A stretch of DNA of 64,000 bases, taken from contig NZ_FSRH01000016.1 of the NCBI RefSeq assembly GCF_900141635.1, positions 19,280 to 83,279 on the forward strand. The letters are read 5' to 3'. Made by a program: the position numbers and the translations under genes. The DNA is from Peptoclostridium litorale DSM 5388. Lineage in GTDB: Bacteria; Bacillota; Clostridia; Peptostreptococcales; Peptostreptococcaceae. Shown here one piece after another: positions 44,257-53,191 of the stretch (its first letter is position 1; each line of letters opens with the position of its first letter). The notes beneath the pieces are model-generated. The model did not search any database and had not been told where the DNA came from. It saw only the letters and a program-made list of their open reading frames with translations.

Positions 44257-45741
44257 CTATAGTTTTTTCATAAACCTCTTTACCGGATAAAACCAGTCCA
44301 TGCTGACAAGAATTCCCTTTACAGTGTTTTTTAAAGACGGATTTATGGGCTCTGAAACGACCTGAGACCATAGCTTTTCCATTATCCTCTTGTACAAAGG
44401 GCATGTGTACTTGTTTCTGTATGAATGATCTACCGACGCAAATATCTCAAGCAGCGTCCTGCAGCTGAAGGGACAGTATTCCTCAATTGCTATGTCGGTT
44501 TCAGTCCTGTGAGACGCCTCCCATATCAGGCCCTCCTCCCAGTAGAACAGTATAAAAGGATCTATGTTCATTTCCTTTGCGAATTGAATGTTTTTGTCTA
44601 TCCAAATCTGGCACATCTTATCCACATAGTCGTTCCCATTTTTATATCCCAGTTCCATCGAAAAAACCTTCCCGCTTGGAGATTTAATGCTTCCCCTGTA
44701 ATTCCTTATCACCTCGCTGACATGGCTTGATATGCTCATATATTCCGGATATTTCTTGTAGAACACATTATATATCCCCGCCAGGTTTTCCGTCCTGTAA
44801 TATGCGGTGTTTTGGCAAAAGACGTCCTTGAACCCCTCGTCAACACTCTCTCCGGATTCGACTATTTCAAAACTCTTGCCAAGTCTCGACATAAGCTTTT
44901 GGGGCACTGCTATGTCCTCGTGGCTTTTGTCCATCCACGGAAATTTTATTATAAAATACTTAACTTCATCGCTTATATCCCTGGATGCCGCCAAAAGCAT
45001 TCTGCTGTCCCATCCCGCAGTAACCGGTATCATTATATTATTCCTCATATAAGCCGCCTTCAAAAAACCCTTTAACATTCTTGCCCCTTTTTCACTTGCC
45101 CATTCAAGCGTTCTGCTCTCCAAAGGCTCTTTCGGCCAGTATCTTACAGCATCTCCTCCCAAAATGTCCAAATAAAAATTCGGCCTCAGCGCCTTTACCC
45201 CCTTATATATGGTTTCCTCTCCCACCCACTGTTTTTTTGACCTTACAAATGCATCGGACCTGTAAAGCGCAATCGCCCGTTCATCGTCAGTTTCCTCCAC
45301 CCCCAGGAATTTTTCCATTATGGGCAGCTGGGATGCGCATGAAACCCCATTTTCTCCGACATGGTAATAGACCTCTCTTTGGCCTCCCGCATCGTGAAAC
45401 ATCCTGCAAGTGCCCTCGTCCTCATAAATCGCAGCAAACCTTCCGCTGTATTCAAATGTAGCCCTAAGCAGATCGTCAAAACCTTCATTCTCCTCAAAAA
45501 TTCTCCCGAGTATCTTATCATTGCCGTACTCCTGGTTTTGCCAATCGAATATGTACCCTAAAAACACAAGCCTCCTGTGCTCGTCTTCAATCTCTATGCA
45601 ATCCAAATCCGGATGCACATAAAGTTTTTTCTCACCATTGCATATTTCATGCCGCTTCCAGCTGTAAAGCCCTTCTATATCCCGCGATGTCAGCAAAAAC
45701 TGCTTCCTGTAAAGCAGCTTTTTATAGTCCATCTCACTCAT
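44257..45741 (-). CDS. Asparagine-synthetase-like protein (copy 1)
   Basis: This 494-aa protein aligns with the asparagine synthetase B fold. The N-terminal part resembles the glutaminase domain but lacks the catalytic Cys2, so it should not hydrolyse glutamine. The C-terminal ATP-PPase domain has a variant PP-loop, VTAGWDSRMLLA, where classical enzymes have SGGLDS. HRTETDIAIEEYCPFSCR is conserved with the neighbouring copy. Such proteins in capsule loci are thought to amidate or aminoacylate sugars or sugar acids, here possibly a uronic acid (inference). It lies 43 bp downstream of its paralogue. Confidence 0.85.
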   Translation of the reverse strand: MSEMDYKKLLYRKQFLLTSRDIEGLYSWKRHEICNGEKKLYVHPDLDCIEIEDEHRRLVFLGYIFDWQNQEYGNDKILGRIFEENEGFDDLLRATFEYSGRFAAIYEDEGTCRMFHDAGGQREVYYHVGENGVSCASQLPIMEKFLGVEETDDERAIALYRSDAFVRSKKQWVGEETIYKGVKALRPNFYLDILGGDAVRYWPKEPLESRTLEWASEKGARMLKGFLKAAYMRNNIMIPVTAGWDSRMLLAASRDISDEVKYFIIKFPWMDKSHEDIAVPQKLMSRLGKSFEIVESGESVDEGFKDVFCQNTAYYRTENLAGIYNVFYKKYPEYMSISSHVSEVIRNYRGSIKSPSGKVFSMELGYKNGNDYVDKMCQIWIDKNIQFAKEMNIDPFILFYWEEGLIWEASHRTETDIAIEEYCPFSCRTLLEIFASVDHSYRNKYTCPLYKRIMEKLWSQVVSEPINPSLKNTVKGILVSMDWFYPVKRFMKKL

Positions 45742-45784
45742 AATGCATCCCCTCCCATTTACCTATGTACTAATTCCCATCAAA

Positions 45785-47311
45785 CTATTTTTTATTTTTT
45801 ATATTATTTATTTTTAAAGCCCTTTTCACACTGCGCATTCTCCTTTTTATTTTTTTCAGCAGATACATTAGATTTTTAGATACCAATATCCCCTCTAAAG
45901 TTCTTTTTAAAGAAGGGTTTACCGGCTCCGACAATACCTGAGGCCAGAGTCTTTTCATTATCTCCTTGTACAGTATGCATTCGTATTTGTTCCTGTACTC
46001 GGGCCTTACCGACACCATTGTTTCCAGCAATTTTCTGCAGCTAAGCGGACAGTATTCCTCAAGAGCTATGTCCGTCTCTGTCCTGTGAGACGCCTCCCAG
46101 TTTGACTCTTCCCAGTCAAAAAGGGTAAGCAGGTCTATTCCCATGTCCCTCGAGACTTGTGCATTTTTATTTATCCAATCTTCACATGTCCTTATGACAT
46201 ATCCGTTCAAATTCTCGTATCCTATGTATTCCGACAAGTCCTTTCCCGCATAGCTTTTCATCTTTCCCGCATAGCTTCTCACCACCTCGCTCAAATGGCT
46301 TGAAATGTTCATGCGGTCCGAAAACATTTTGTAAAACACTCCATATATTCCAGCAAGGTTGTCTTCCCTCGGATACGCGGTGTTGCACTTGAAAATTCTT
46401 TCAAACTCACTGTCTGCACAGCCGTTTATATTTATTACCTCGAATCTGCATCCCAGCTTTTCCATGAGCCTTTTGGGAACAGTTATGTCAACATGTCTTT
46501 CACTCATGTGTGGGAATCTTATGACAAAATACTCGACCTCTTCTCTTATATCCCTTGTTGCAGCCAGCAATAGCCTGCTGTCCCACCCTGCCGTGACAGG
46601 TACTATGAGCTTTTTTCTATTATTGCAGGCCTTCATGAAGCCCTTGATCATAAGCGCCGCTGCATCCGATGCCTCTTCCAACGTAATTTTCTCTATCGGT
46701 TTTACCGGCCAGTACCTAAGAGATTTTCCCGTTTTCATGTCAAGATAGTGGTTTGGCCTTAGACACTTTACATTTTTATATATTGTGAATTCGCCAGGCC
46801 ACTGTTTTTTAGATTTCAAAAAATCCTTTGAACTGTAAAGCTGTAGGGCTTCCTTGTCGTCAGTGTCCTCTATGTTCATGAACTTTTTCATTATGGGCAG
46901 CTGGGATGCACAGGATACGCCGTCTTCATCAACAGTATAGTGCACTTCCCTTTGGCCTCCAGCATCGTGGAATATCCTGCAGCCTTCAATGTCCTCATAT
47001 AGTATTACAAACCTTCCACTGTGCTCGTATGTAGACTCTACGAGATTTTGGAATCCTTGATTTTTCAATATTTCCTGCAGTATCCTTTTATTGCCATACT
47101 CCGGATTTTGCCAATCAAATATATATCCCATGAAAATCATATTTCGCCCATTCTCATTGAGCTCTACAACGTCAAGATCAGGATGCACATGTAAAATCTT
47201 CGTCCCCTTGCATAGACTGTATCTTTTCCAGCTGGAAAGTCCGTCGATTTTTTTGCCAGTGAGTAAAAACTGTCTCCTGTATAGTAGATTTTCGTATTCC
47301 GGATTTTTCAT
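45785..47311 (-). CDS. Asparagine-synthetase-like protein (copy 2)
   Basis: This 508-aa paralogue of the preceding entry shares most motifs: LLYRRQFLLTG, HVHPDLDVVEL, FHDAGGQREV, VTAGWDSRLLLA and HRTETDIALEEYCPLSCR. It also lacks an N-terminal cysteine. The C-terminus is longer and very basic (KKIKRRMRSVKRALK). I chose the ATG at 47311, after GGGGGAAG. An earlier start at 47395 would overlap the upstream glycosyltransferase gene by 83 bp. The pair probably arose by local duplication and has since diverged. Confidence 0.85.
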   Translation of the reverse strand: MKNPEYENLLYRRQFLLTGKKIDGLSSWKRYSLCKGTKILHVHPDLDVVELNENGRNMIFMGYIFDWQNPEYGNKRILQEILKNQGFQNLVESTYEHSGRFVILYEDIEGCRIFHDAGGQREVHYTVDEDGVSCASQLPIMKKFMNIEDTDDKEALQLYSSKDFLKSKKQWPGEFTIYKNVKCLRPNHYLDMKTGKSLRYWPVKPIEKITLEEASDAAALMIKGFMKACNNRKKLIVPVTAGWDSRLLLAATRDIREEVEYFVIRFPHMSERHVDITVPKRLMEKLGCRFEVININGCADSEFERIFKCNTAYPREDNLAGIYGVFYKMFSDRMNISSHLSEVVRSYAGKMKSYAGKDLSEYIGYENLNGYVIRTCEDWINKNAQVSRDMGIDLLTLFDWEESNWEASHRTETDIALEEYCPLSCRKLLETMVSVRPEYRNKYECILYKEIMKRLWPQVLSEPVNPSLKRTLEGILVSKNLMYLLKKIKRRMRSVKRALKINNIKNKK

Positions 47312-47312
47312 A

Positions 47313-48428
47313 TCACTTCCCCCTGTCTCGAATCGAGCTGTAAAGCCTTGATGTAAGCAGTGCTGAATTTTCCCAGCTGTATTTGCTTTCAACAAGCCTT
47401 TCTATCACCCCTTTATATGCGGTTTTTTTGCAATCGTCCATATTTATGAATTCAATCATCTTGTTTGCAAGGTCTTCATGGTCTTCGCTCTTGAATATGA
47501 GCCCTGTCATTCCTCCTTCAGTCTCTTCGACAAATGTGGGTATGTCGCTTACTATGACGGGCATGCCGAATGTATAGCTCAAAAGAAGCGCCCCGCTTCC
47601 ATACACATTCGTATATGGAAATACGCATGCATCGGCGGATTCCATCATACTCGCAAGTTCCTCCGAAGGCAGGAATCCATTTATAAATTCAACGCAGTCC
47701 TCTACACCTTCGTTTTTTATAAGCTCCTCAAAGTCGAATTCATACTCCTGCTTCCCCGCTATTACCACATGGAACCTTCCCCTGCTCTGCTTTGCGGCGG
47801 CTCCCGCCGCCCTTACAAGTATTTCAGCTCCCTTATACTTTCTTATCTTGCCTATTTGAATGAATTTTACGATTCCATCACTGCCTCTGGTCTTTTTCAT
47901 TCCCATTTCTTTGTAAAAATCATAGGTTCCATGGTATACCACATTAATCTTTTTGCCTGCCAAAGCAAATCTCTTCTTCAATACATCAGCCGTCGCATTG
48001 TTGTGGACTACGAGGGCATCGCTTAAATAGTACATTATCCTGTAAAAAAAACTGTCCATAATTCCGGCTTCATGCGGAATCACGTTGTGAACGGTGTGAA
48101 CAACTTTTATTCCCATAAGCCTTAAAATTGCATACATGAGTATCTCGACATATGCGATCCTAAACGTCTGCACATGTATTATGTCATACCTTCCAAAGGC
48201 TGCCTCGCAAAATGTCCCGATAATGCTCCTGATGTAAATCGCTACTCTTTTTAAAAGGGGATGCCCATATCCACAAAGGACCTTCTTGCACAGGTAGGTC
48301 TCATCGTTTTGAATCTTGGAATTATCCACAGTAAGCAGTGTCAATTCCACATGTTTTGAAAGATTTTTGCAAAGCTCCATGCTGTACTCATTTCCAGCTG
48401 AAAAATGTTCTATCATAAGCACCTTCAT
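47313..48428 (-). CDS. Family 4 glycosyltransferase
   Basis: This 371-aa GT-B glycosyltransferase has the acceptor-domain segment IIHVQTFRIAYVEILMYA, VVHTVHNVIPHEAG, and the donor motif in FPYTNVYGSGALLLSYTFGMPVIV. It abuts the asparagine-synthetase-like gene (1 bp gap) and follows the polymerase gene by 20 bp. It probably adds one sugar to the repeat unit, and its specificity is unknown. Confidence 0.88.
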   Translation of the reverse strand: MKVLMIEHFSAGNEYSMELCKNLSKHVELTLLTVDNSKIQNDETYLCKKVLCGYGHPLLKRVAIYIRSIIGTFCEAAFGRYDIIHVQTFRIAYVEILMYAILRLMGIKVVHTVHNVIPHEAGIMDSFFYRIMYYLSDALVVHNNATADVLKKRFALAGKKINVVYHGTYDFYKEMGMKKTRGSDGIVKFIQIGKIRKYKGAEILVRAAGAAAKQSRGRFHVVIAGKQEYEFDFEELIKNEGVEDCVEFINGFLPSEELASMMESADACVFPYTNVYGSGALLLSYTFGMPVIVSDIPTFVEETEGGMTGLIFKSEDHEDLANKMIEFINMDDCKKTAYKGVIERLVESKYSWENSALLTSRLYSSIRDRGK

Positions 48429-48448
48429 GATTTCACCCCCCTTCGAAA

Positions 48449-49840
48449 TTATGCCTGTCCAATTTTGACGTCTCTTTTATTTTCCAATATCCCTTCGCTC
48501 ATGCATATTGCAAGTATTGTGTAAAATGTCATATTGGGACTTTCGAATACAAATATCGTGGGCATTGTAATTACGATGTACAATGTAAGAAGCAAGAGCA
48601 TATATGAACCGCTCTCCCTAACAGCCCTTATTGAAATACGTGCCATGCTGAACAAGAAAAGCGCCACCCAGATTATGCCGACCCCTCCGAAATAGAAGAA
48701 AAAAGCAAACACCCCTATGTCTGAAAGATAAAATTTATGTCTCGTTCCAATGGCGCTGTTTGACTGTGGATGCAGTTCGTTCAGCACACCCCTTCCAATC
48801 ACCGGATTCTCAAGCGCCTGATTCATATAAAACTTCATCTCATCCAGCCTGACGTCATAGTTTCCCGCTTTCGAAGAAATCTCGTCCACAGTGAGCTTGT
48901 ACATGCTGCTTGCAATTGACTCCTGCATGTATATTCCATTTACAAATAATATCATCGCAGCAAAGTAAATAATCCAAAGCCTCGAGTACCTTTTTTGCAA
49001 AAACCAGAAAACACCTGCCGAAATCACAAGGCCCAAAAGTACAGTCCTTGTCTTTATCATAACCGTAAGCATTGCAATCTCCAAAACGGCCATTGACAGG
49101 AATTTAAAAGAATGTTCTCTACTCTGGGCCATTTGGGACAGGGATATGAAAAAGCTCATCACTATAAGTCCTATTTCTATTCTAAGCCTTGTCTGTCCAA
49201 ACCTTTCTATATATTCAATACCCAATATTTGAACCCTATCCATCAAAAAATACTGGGCGAAGTACATAATGCATAAAACAAACCCGCCATACATTATTGC
49301 GCCCTTTGCCCATTTTCTGGCCTTTTCCTCCCTCATGATCTCCCTTAGCGGAAAATATGATGCAAAAATCAAAAATGCCCTCGAAGCCCTAAGCCCAAGC
49401 TCTATAGGCTGCGAGTATATCCTCATGCTGTTTACAGCCGCCATAGCTACAAGCGCAAACATCGCCAGCACATATTTAGAAAAAACTCCCCCGTCCATAT
49501 CTTCCCTGCCTTCATTCTTGAGCTTTCCAATCATCCAGTTCGCGCCCATAGCAAAGATTATAATAAGCGCTGCGTCTACATACAGCCTGGTTTTAAATCC
49601 GGTCTGGGGCACTATCAAAAAAACCATGTTTTCCAGCATGAATATTATGCCCACTATCGCAAGCCTTGGCTGCTTCATCGCCAAAGCCAGCGCTCCGGCG
49701 CCCATCAGCCCTATCGCCAAAAGAGTGTGCATAGCCCCCATGTAACTCATAAACGCACTTGCCAGAACCACTATTATTCCTGCTGTATATTTGTTCTTAA
49801 AAATAATTCCCGGATACGATGCCCCCGCTGACCTTTCCAT
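48449..49840 (-). CDS. O-antigen ligase/polymerase-like membrane protein (Wzy candidate)
   Basis: This 463-aa protein has 11-12 helices. The large polar loop at about 330-385 contains NYDVRLDEMKFYMNQALENPVIGRG, of which the ALENPVIGRG end is typical of the Wzy/WaaL superfamily, followed by a HKFYLSDIG histidine segment. It would polymerise repeat units outside the membrane. The ATG at 49840, 8 nt after AAGGGGG, is preferred to a GTG at 49849 that overlaps the stop of the preceding gene. Confidence 0.82.
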   Translation of the reverse strand: MERSAGASYPGIIFKNKYTAGIIVVLASAFMSYMGAMHTLLAIGLMGAGALALAMKQPRLAIVGIIFMLENMVFLIVPQTGFKTRLYVDAALIIIFAMGANWMIGKLKNEGREDMDGGVFSKYVLAMFALVAMAAVNSMRIYSQPIELGLRASRAFLIFASYFPLREIMREEKARKWAKGAIMYGGFVLCIMYFAQYFLMDRVQILGIEYIERFGQTRLRIEIGLIVMSFFISLSQMAQSREHSFKFLSMAVLEIAMLTVMIKTRTVLLGLVISAGVFWFLQKRYSRLWIIYFAAMILFVNGIYMQESIASSMYKLTVDEISSKAGNYDVRLDEMKFYMNQALENPVIGRGVLNELHPQSNSAIGTRHKFYLSDIGVFAFFFYFGGVGIIWVALFLFSMARISIRAVRESGSYMLLLLTLYIVITMPTIFVFESPNMTFYTILAICMSEGILENKRDVKIGQA

Positions 49841-49845
49841 TTCTT

Positions 49846-50820
49846 TCACCCCCTTCCCACCATGTTTTTCAAAGGAAAATATATCTTTTCATACATTGTG
49901 AATCCAATCCTCGCAAGTGCGATTTCAAGCGCGCTCGCCCCCATGTACTCCTTGTGGTAATAAAGGCTTGAATCCAGCTTGATCTTTTGAGTTTTTATAT
50001 ACTTGAATGATTTTTCAGTGCTGGCTCCATGCTCGTGAACTATTGAGCATTCGTCCACGTAATATGTCCTGTAACCCTTTTTAGCCAGCCTTTCCGAGAG
50101 TATCATCTCCTCGCCGTAAAGAAATGTCTTCTCATCAAACATCCCGGCTTCTAAAAACGCCCTGCTTTTTACGGCCATGAACGAACCCATCACCCTGTAT
50201 ACGTAGCCGCTTTTGTCCCTTATGTCCTTGTCTGTGAATATGTTGTCCACGCCCACAATCCTGTTTACAACAGTCATCGCAGGCCAGAAAAGATACGGGA
50301 ATATGTACATCTTCCAAACCCCCAGCTTTCTGTGCGGAGACTGCCTGAGTCCATCGATTCCGGTTATCCTCGGGCCCGTAACGGCAATGCTTTCATCTTC
50401 TCTCATTGGATTCACAAGGTCTTCCAGCGAAAAATCCCCTTCGAATATTATATCGTTGTTTGAAAACAGCATATATTCATCTCCAAACACCTCCATCGCC
50501 GCCCTGGCTCCAATATTGTTTCCTTTTGCATATCCGCCGTTTTCAGCCGACTTCAGCAGCAAGAGTCCTCCCCTTTCCCCCTTCATGTGTGCCTCATCAG
50601 ATACACTCCTTTCAATACCAGCCCTTCCTTTGCCGCTAATTTGGAACATGCCGCTTTTTTCAAATATCTCCTTTAGCATTTCAAAATTGCCGTCATCTAC
50701 AGAATTGTCCACAACCACTATATTTATGTCCCCACTGCAGACAAGTCTTTCATAGGCATCCCTCACAAACTGCATGGTTCTTTCGTAAGAGTTGTAGTCT
50801 ATTATTATGCAGCTGACCAT
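49846..50820 (-). CDS. Family 2 glycosyltransferase (rhamnosyltransferase-like)
   Basis: This 324-aa GT-A enzyme starts SCIIIDYNSYERTMQFVRD and has VVVDNSVDDGNF, SAENGGYAKGNNIGA and FSNNDIIFEGD, where the last is the metal-binding motif. GEEMILSERLAKKGYRTYYVDE near the end is typical of rhamnosyltransferase-type GT2 proteins. The ATG at 50820 follows GGGGGCG. With dTDP-rhamnose made by the same locus, rhamnose transfer is plausible but not proven. Confidence 0.87.
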   Translation of the reverse strand: MVSCIIIDYNSYERTMQFVRDAYERLVCSGDINIVVVDNSVDDGNFEMLKEIFEKSGMFQISGKGRAGIERSVSDEAHMKGERGGLLLLKSAENGGYAKGNNIGARAAMEVFGDEYMLFSNNDIIFEGDFSLEDLVNPMREDESIAVTGPRITGIDGLRQSPHRKLGVWKMYIFPYLFWPAMTVVNRIVGVDNIFTDKDIRDKSGYVYRVMGSFMAVKSRAFLEAGMFDEKTFLYGEEMILSERLAKKGYRTYYVDECSIVHEHGASTEKSFKYIKTQKIKLDSSLYYHKEYMGASALEIALARIGFTMYEKIYFPLKNMVGRG

Positions 50821-50853
50821 AAAATCGCCCCCTGACAATGCTCATATATTTTG

Positions 50854-50893
50854 AAACAGCCATATTGCTCTTGAAAGCTGAATATGGCTGTTT
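50854..50893. terminator. Hairpin between priming transferase and downstream locus
   Basis: AAACAGCCATATT pairs with AATATGGCTGTTT (13 bp) around a 14-base loop. The T run on the minus strand is only three bases, so it may be a partial terminator that lowers expression of the downstream genes relative to the kinase and priming enzyme. Confidence 0.6.
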
Positions 50894-50931
50894 TAAAAAA
50901 ATCAAATTGTTATACCTTGCCCTCGTCATTC

Positions 50932-51615
50932 CTATGAAGCCGAATTGCTGTCATTCAAAAGCGCCGGTACCGTTTTCAGTATTATAGTCATGTCAGTCCA
51001 CAGACATCTTTCCCTTATATATTTAATATCCAGCGCAACCCTTTCATCAAAATTTGATATGCTGTCCCGTCCGCTTATCTGCCAGTAGCAGGTCAGTCCG
51101 GGCTTTACGCACAGCCTTTGCATCTGGAATTCAGTGTAGCTTTCTACCTCTCTTGGAAGAGGCGGTCTTGGCCCGACTATGCTCATATCACCCATGATTA
51201 TGTTTATGAGCTGAGGAATCTCGTCTATGCTGGTCTTTCTTATGAATTTTCCCGTCCTTGTAACCCTCGGGTCGTCTTTCATCTTGAATACCGGCCCTGA
51301 GAGTTCATTCTTATCCATAAGTTTTTCTACAAGCTGCTCGGCATCTGTAACCATGGATCTGAACTTATACATTTTAAAGGTCTTTCCATTCTTGCCGACC
51401 CTCATCTGCTTGAATATTACAGGCCCATTCGGGTCTTCCGCCTTTATGGCCAGTGCAGCCAGAATGAAAAGAGGAAAGAAAAACACTATCCCTGCAAGAG
51501 AAAGAATTATGTCCATTATTCGCTTTGACACGATATACCCCTTGGTGTCCATATCATATTCTTTTGCAATGCTGCATTTTCCCATCTTCTCCTGAAACTC
51601 CTTGACATCCTTCAT
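50932..51615 (-). CDS. Undecaprenyl-phosphate sugar phosphotransferase (priming enzyme)
   Basis: This 227-aa bacterial sugar transferase starts the repeat unit by moving a sugar-1-phosphate to undecaprenyl phosphate. A single membrane segment at about 35-55 precedes the catalytic domain with KTFKMYKFRSM, IRKTSIDEIPQLINI, MSIVGPRPP and the KPGLTCYWQISGR end. It lacks the multi-helix N-terminus of WbaP, so it is the short type. The ATG at 51615 follows GGGGGTGAG. It lies 54 bp after the BY-kinase gene. Confidence 0.93.
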   Translation of the reverse strand: MKDVKEFQEKMGKCSIAKEYDMDTKGYIVSKRIMDIILSLAGIVFFFPLFILAALAIKAEDPNGPVIFKQMRVGKNGKTFKMYKFRSMVTDAEQLVEKLMDKNELSGPVFKMKDDPRVTRTGKFIRKTSIDEIPQLINIIMGDMSIVGPRPPLPREVESYTEFQMQRLCVKPGLTCYWQISGRDSISNFDERVALDIKYIRERCLWTDMTIILKTVPALLNDSNSAS

Positions 51616-51669
51616 GCACTCACCCCCTTTGCTTAGCCCTGTATTCCAATAGTGAAATTCCAACTGTAT

Positions 51670-52998
51670 CTATTTGCCGTAATAGCTGTAATACGAGGAA
51701 GCCTCGCTTGCCCTGTTGAAAATGGCCCCCATTATCCTCGCATTTACTCCTTCAAGCTGCGCCTTGGCTCTTTTAAGTTCATCTATGTCTACAATTCCAG
51801 ATGAACACACTATCACTGCGGCATCACTGAATGTAGAAACTATGCTCGCATCCGTCACTGCAGTTGCCGGAGGGGTGTCTACTATTATATAGTCATAGTC
51901 ATTTTCAATTTTTCTTATAAGCTCCCTTATTCTCTCTGACTGGAGCAGTTCAGCCGGATTTTGCACAGAGTTTCCGGCAGTCATTATGTGGAGGTTTTCT
52001 ATGTGTGTCTCTTTTACAAACTCCCTGTAATCCCTCTTTGACATAAGCGCATCTGTTATCCCCACTGTGTTGGAAAGCCCGAAAACCTTCGCAAGCCTCG
52101 GCTTTCTAAAATCGCAGTCAAACAGCATCACTTTTTTTCCTATCCCGCAAAGCGCCGTTGCCATGTTCGCGCTCACAAGAGTCTTTCCCTCTCCCGGAAT
52201 GGAGCTTGTAAAAAGTATTGTCTTTATATTCTGGTCAATGTTTGCAAACTGCATGTTTGTCCGTATGCTCCTGAAGGCTTCTGCACCCGGAGATTTCGGG
52301 CTCGTCTTTATGACTAGCTCCGCCCCCTTTTCTCCTGACATTTTCAGCTTAGGAACACTTCCTATGACGCTTATTCCAATCCCGTTTTGAATGTCTTCAG
52401 CAGATCTGACCGCATTGTCGAAATATTCAAGCACATATACCACAAGCAGTCCTCCCATTATCCCGAAAAACACTCCTGCAGCCATGTTCAAAATCTTGTC
52501 GGGCTTTGAGGGAACTGCAGGTATCTTCGCGTAGTCTATCACCCTAACATTTTCGTCATTCATTATTCTGAATATCTCTTCCTTGAAAACCTGTGCAATC
52601 TCGTTTGCTATAGCCGCCGCAAGAGCCGGATCGGTGCTGCTTGCCGATATCTTTAGCACCTCAGTCTCGTCCACCTGGTCTATTTTGACCTTTTTCAAAA
52701 GTTTTTGCGGACTCACTCTGAGATTCAGGTTTTTTATAGTCCTTTCCATTACCGTCTCTGATTTTGCGACCACGGCATATGTGTCCACAAGCTTTTGGCT
52801 TATTATGTATGATTCATAGTCTATATAGTTTTCATTGTCTCCCCTGGCCTTGTTGACCATGAGCGTCGTATAGCTTGAATATTCAGGCTCTGATACATAA
52901 AAAGTCATTACAGCGCTTACTGCAACCGAAACTGCCAATACCATGAAAAACAGCCATTTCCTTCTCTTGAAAATCCCTATATATTTTTTACCGTTCAA
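51670..52998 (-). CDS. Fused Wzz-type chain-length regulator and BY-kinase
   Basis: This 442-aa protein combines a Wzz domain (helices at about 14-31 and 172-193, periplasmic part between) with a cytoplasmic tyrosine kinase. The kinase has Walker A SSIPGEGKTLVSAN, Walker A' MLFDCDFRKPR, Walker B YIIVDTPP and a C-terminal tyrosine cluster (SSYYSYYGK). In many Firmicutes these are separate CpsC and CpsD proteins, while the fused form is usual in proteobacteria. It controls polymer length and export by cyclic autophosphorylation. The start is TTG at 52998 after GGGGGG. It heads the locus. No matching phosphatase gene is in the window. Confidence 0.93.
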   Translation of the reverse strand: MNGKKYIGIFKRRKWLFFMVLAVSVAVSAVMTFYVSEPEYSSYTTLMVNKARGDNENYIDYESYIISQKLVDTYAVVAKSETVMERTIKNLNLRVSPQKLLKKVKIDQVDETEVLKISASSTDPALAAAIANEIAQVFKEEIFRIMNDENVRVIDYAKIPAVPSKPDKILNMAAGVFFGIMGGLLVVYVLEYFDNAVRSAEDIQNGIGISVIGSVPKLKMSGEKGAELVIKTSPKSPGAEAFRSIRTNMQFANIDQNIKTILFTSSIPGEGKTLVSANMATALCGIGKKVMLFDCDFRKPRLAKVFGLSNTVGITDALMSKRDYREFVKETHIENLHIMTAGNSVQNPAELLQSERIRELIRKIENDYDYIIVDTPPATAVTDASIVSTFSDAAVIVCSSGIVDIDELKRAKAQLEGVNARIMGAIFNRASEASSYYSYYGK

Positions 52999-53145
52999 TT
53001 TATACCCCCCTTTTTTGTTTTTTAATATAAAACCCTTCTTAATTTATAAATACCCAAAATAGGCACTTATATGTTCTATATACTTGAAAAACACGCCTTT
53101 TAAACAATTTTGTCGAATATTATTTTAAATACCCTTTTAGTCACA

Positions 53146-53177
53146 ATAAAAAACGGCATGCTTATTTAAGCATGCCG
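53146..53177 (-). terminator. Terminator of the met operon
   Basis: A perfect hairpin (CGGCATGCTTA with TAAGCATGCCG) is followed on the minus strand by TTTTTTATT. It lies 14 bp after the metQ stop codon. The interval 52999-53145 upstream of the Wzz/kinase gene is AT-rich and probably holds its promoter. Confidence 0.9.
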
Positions 53178-53191
53178 GGAATTTCTCTTTA

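Noticed and set aside
28806..52998. Capsule locus as a horizontally acquired island with flanking mobile elements
   Set aside because: No transposase, integrase, tRNA or direct-repeat boundary is visible, and I cannot measure base composition well enough by eye to claim transfer.
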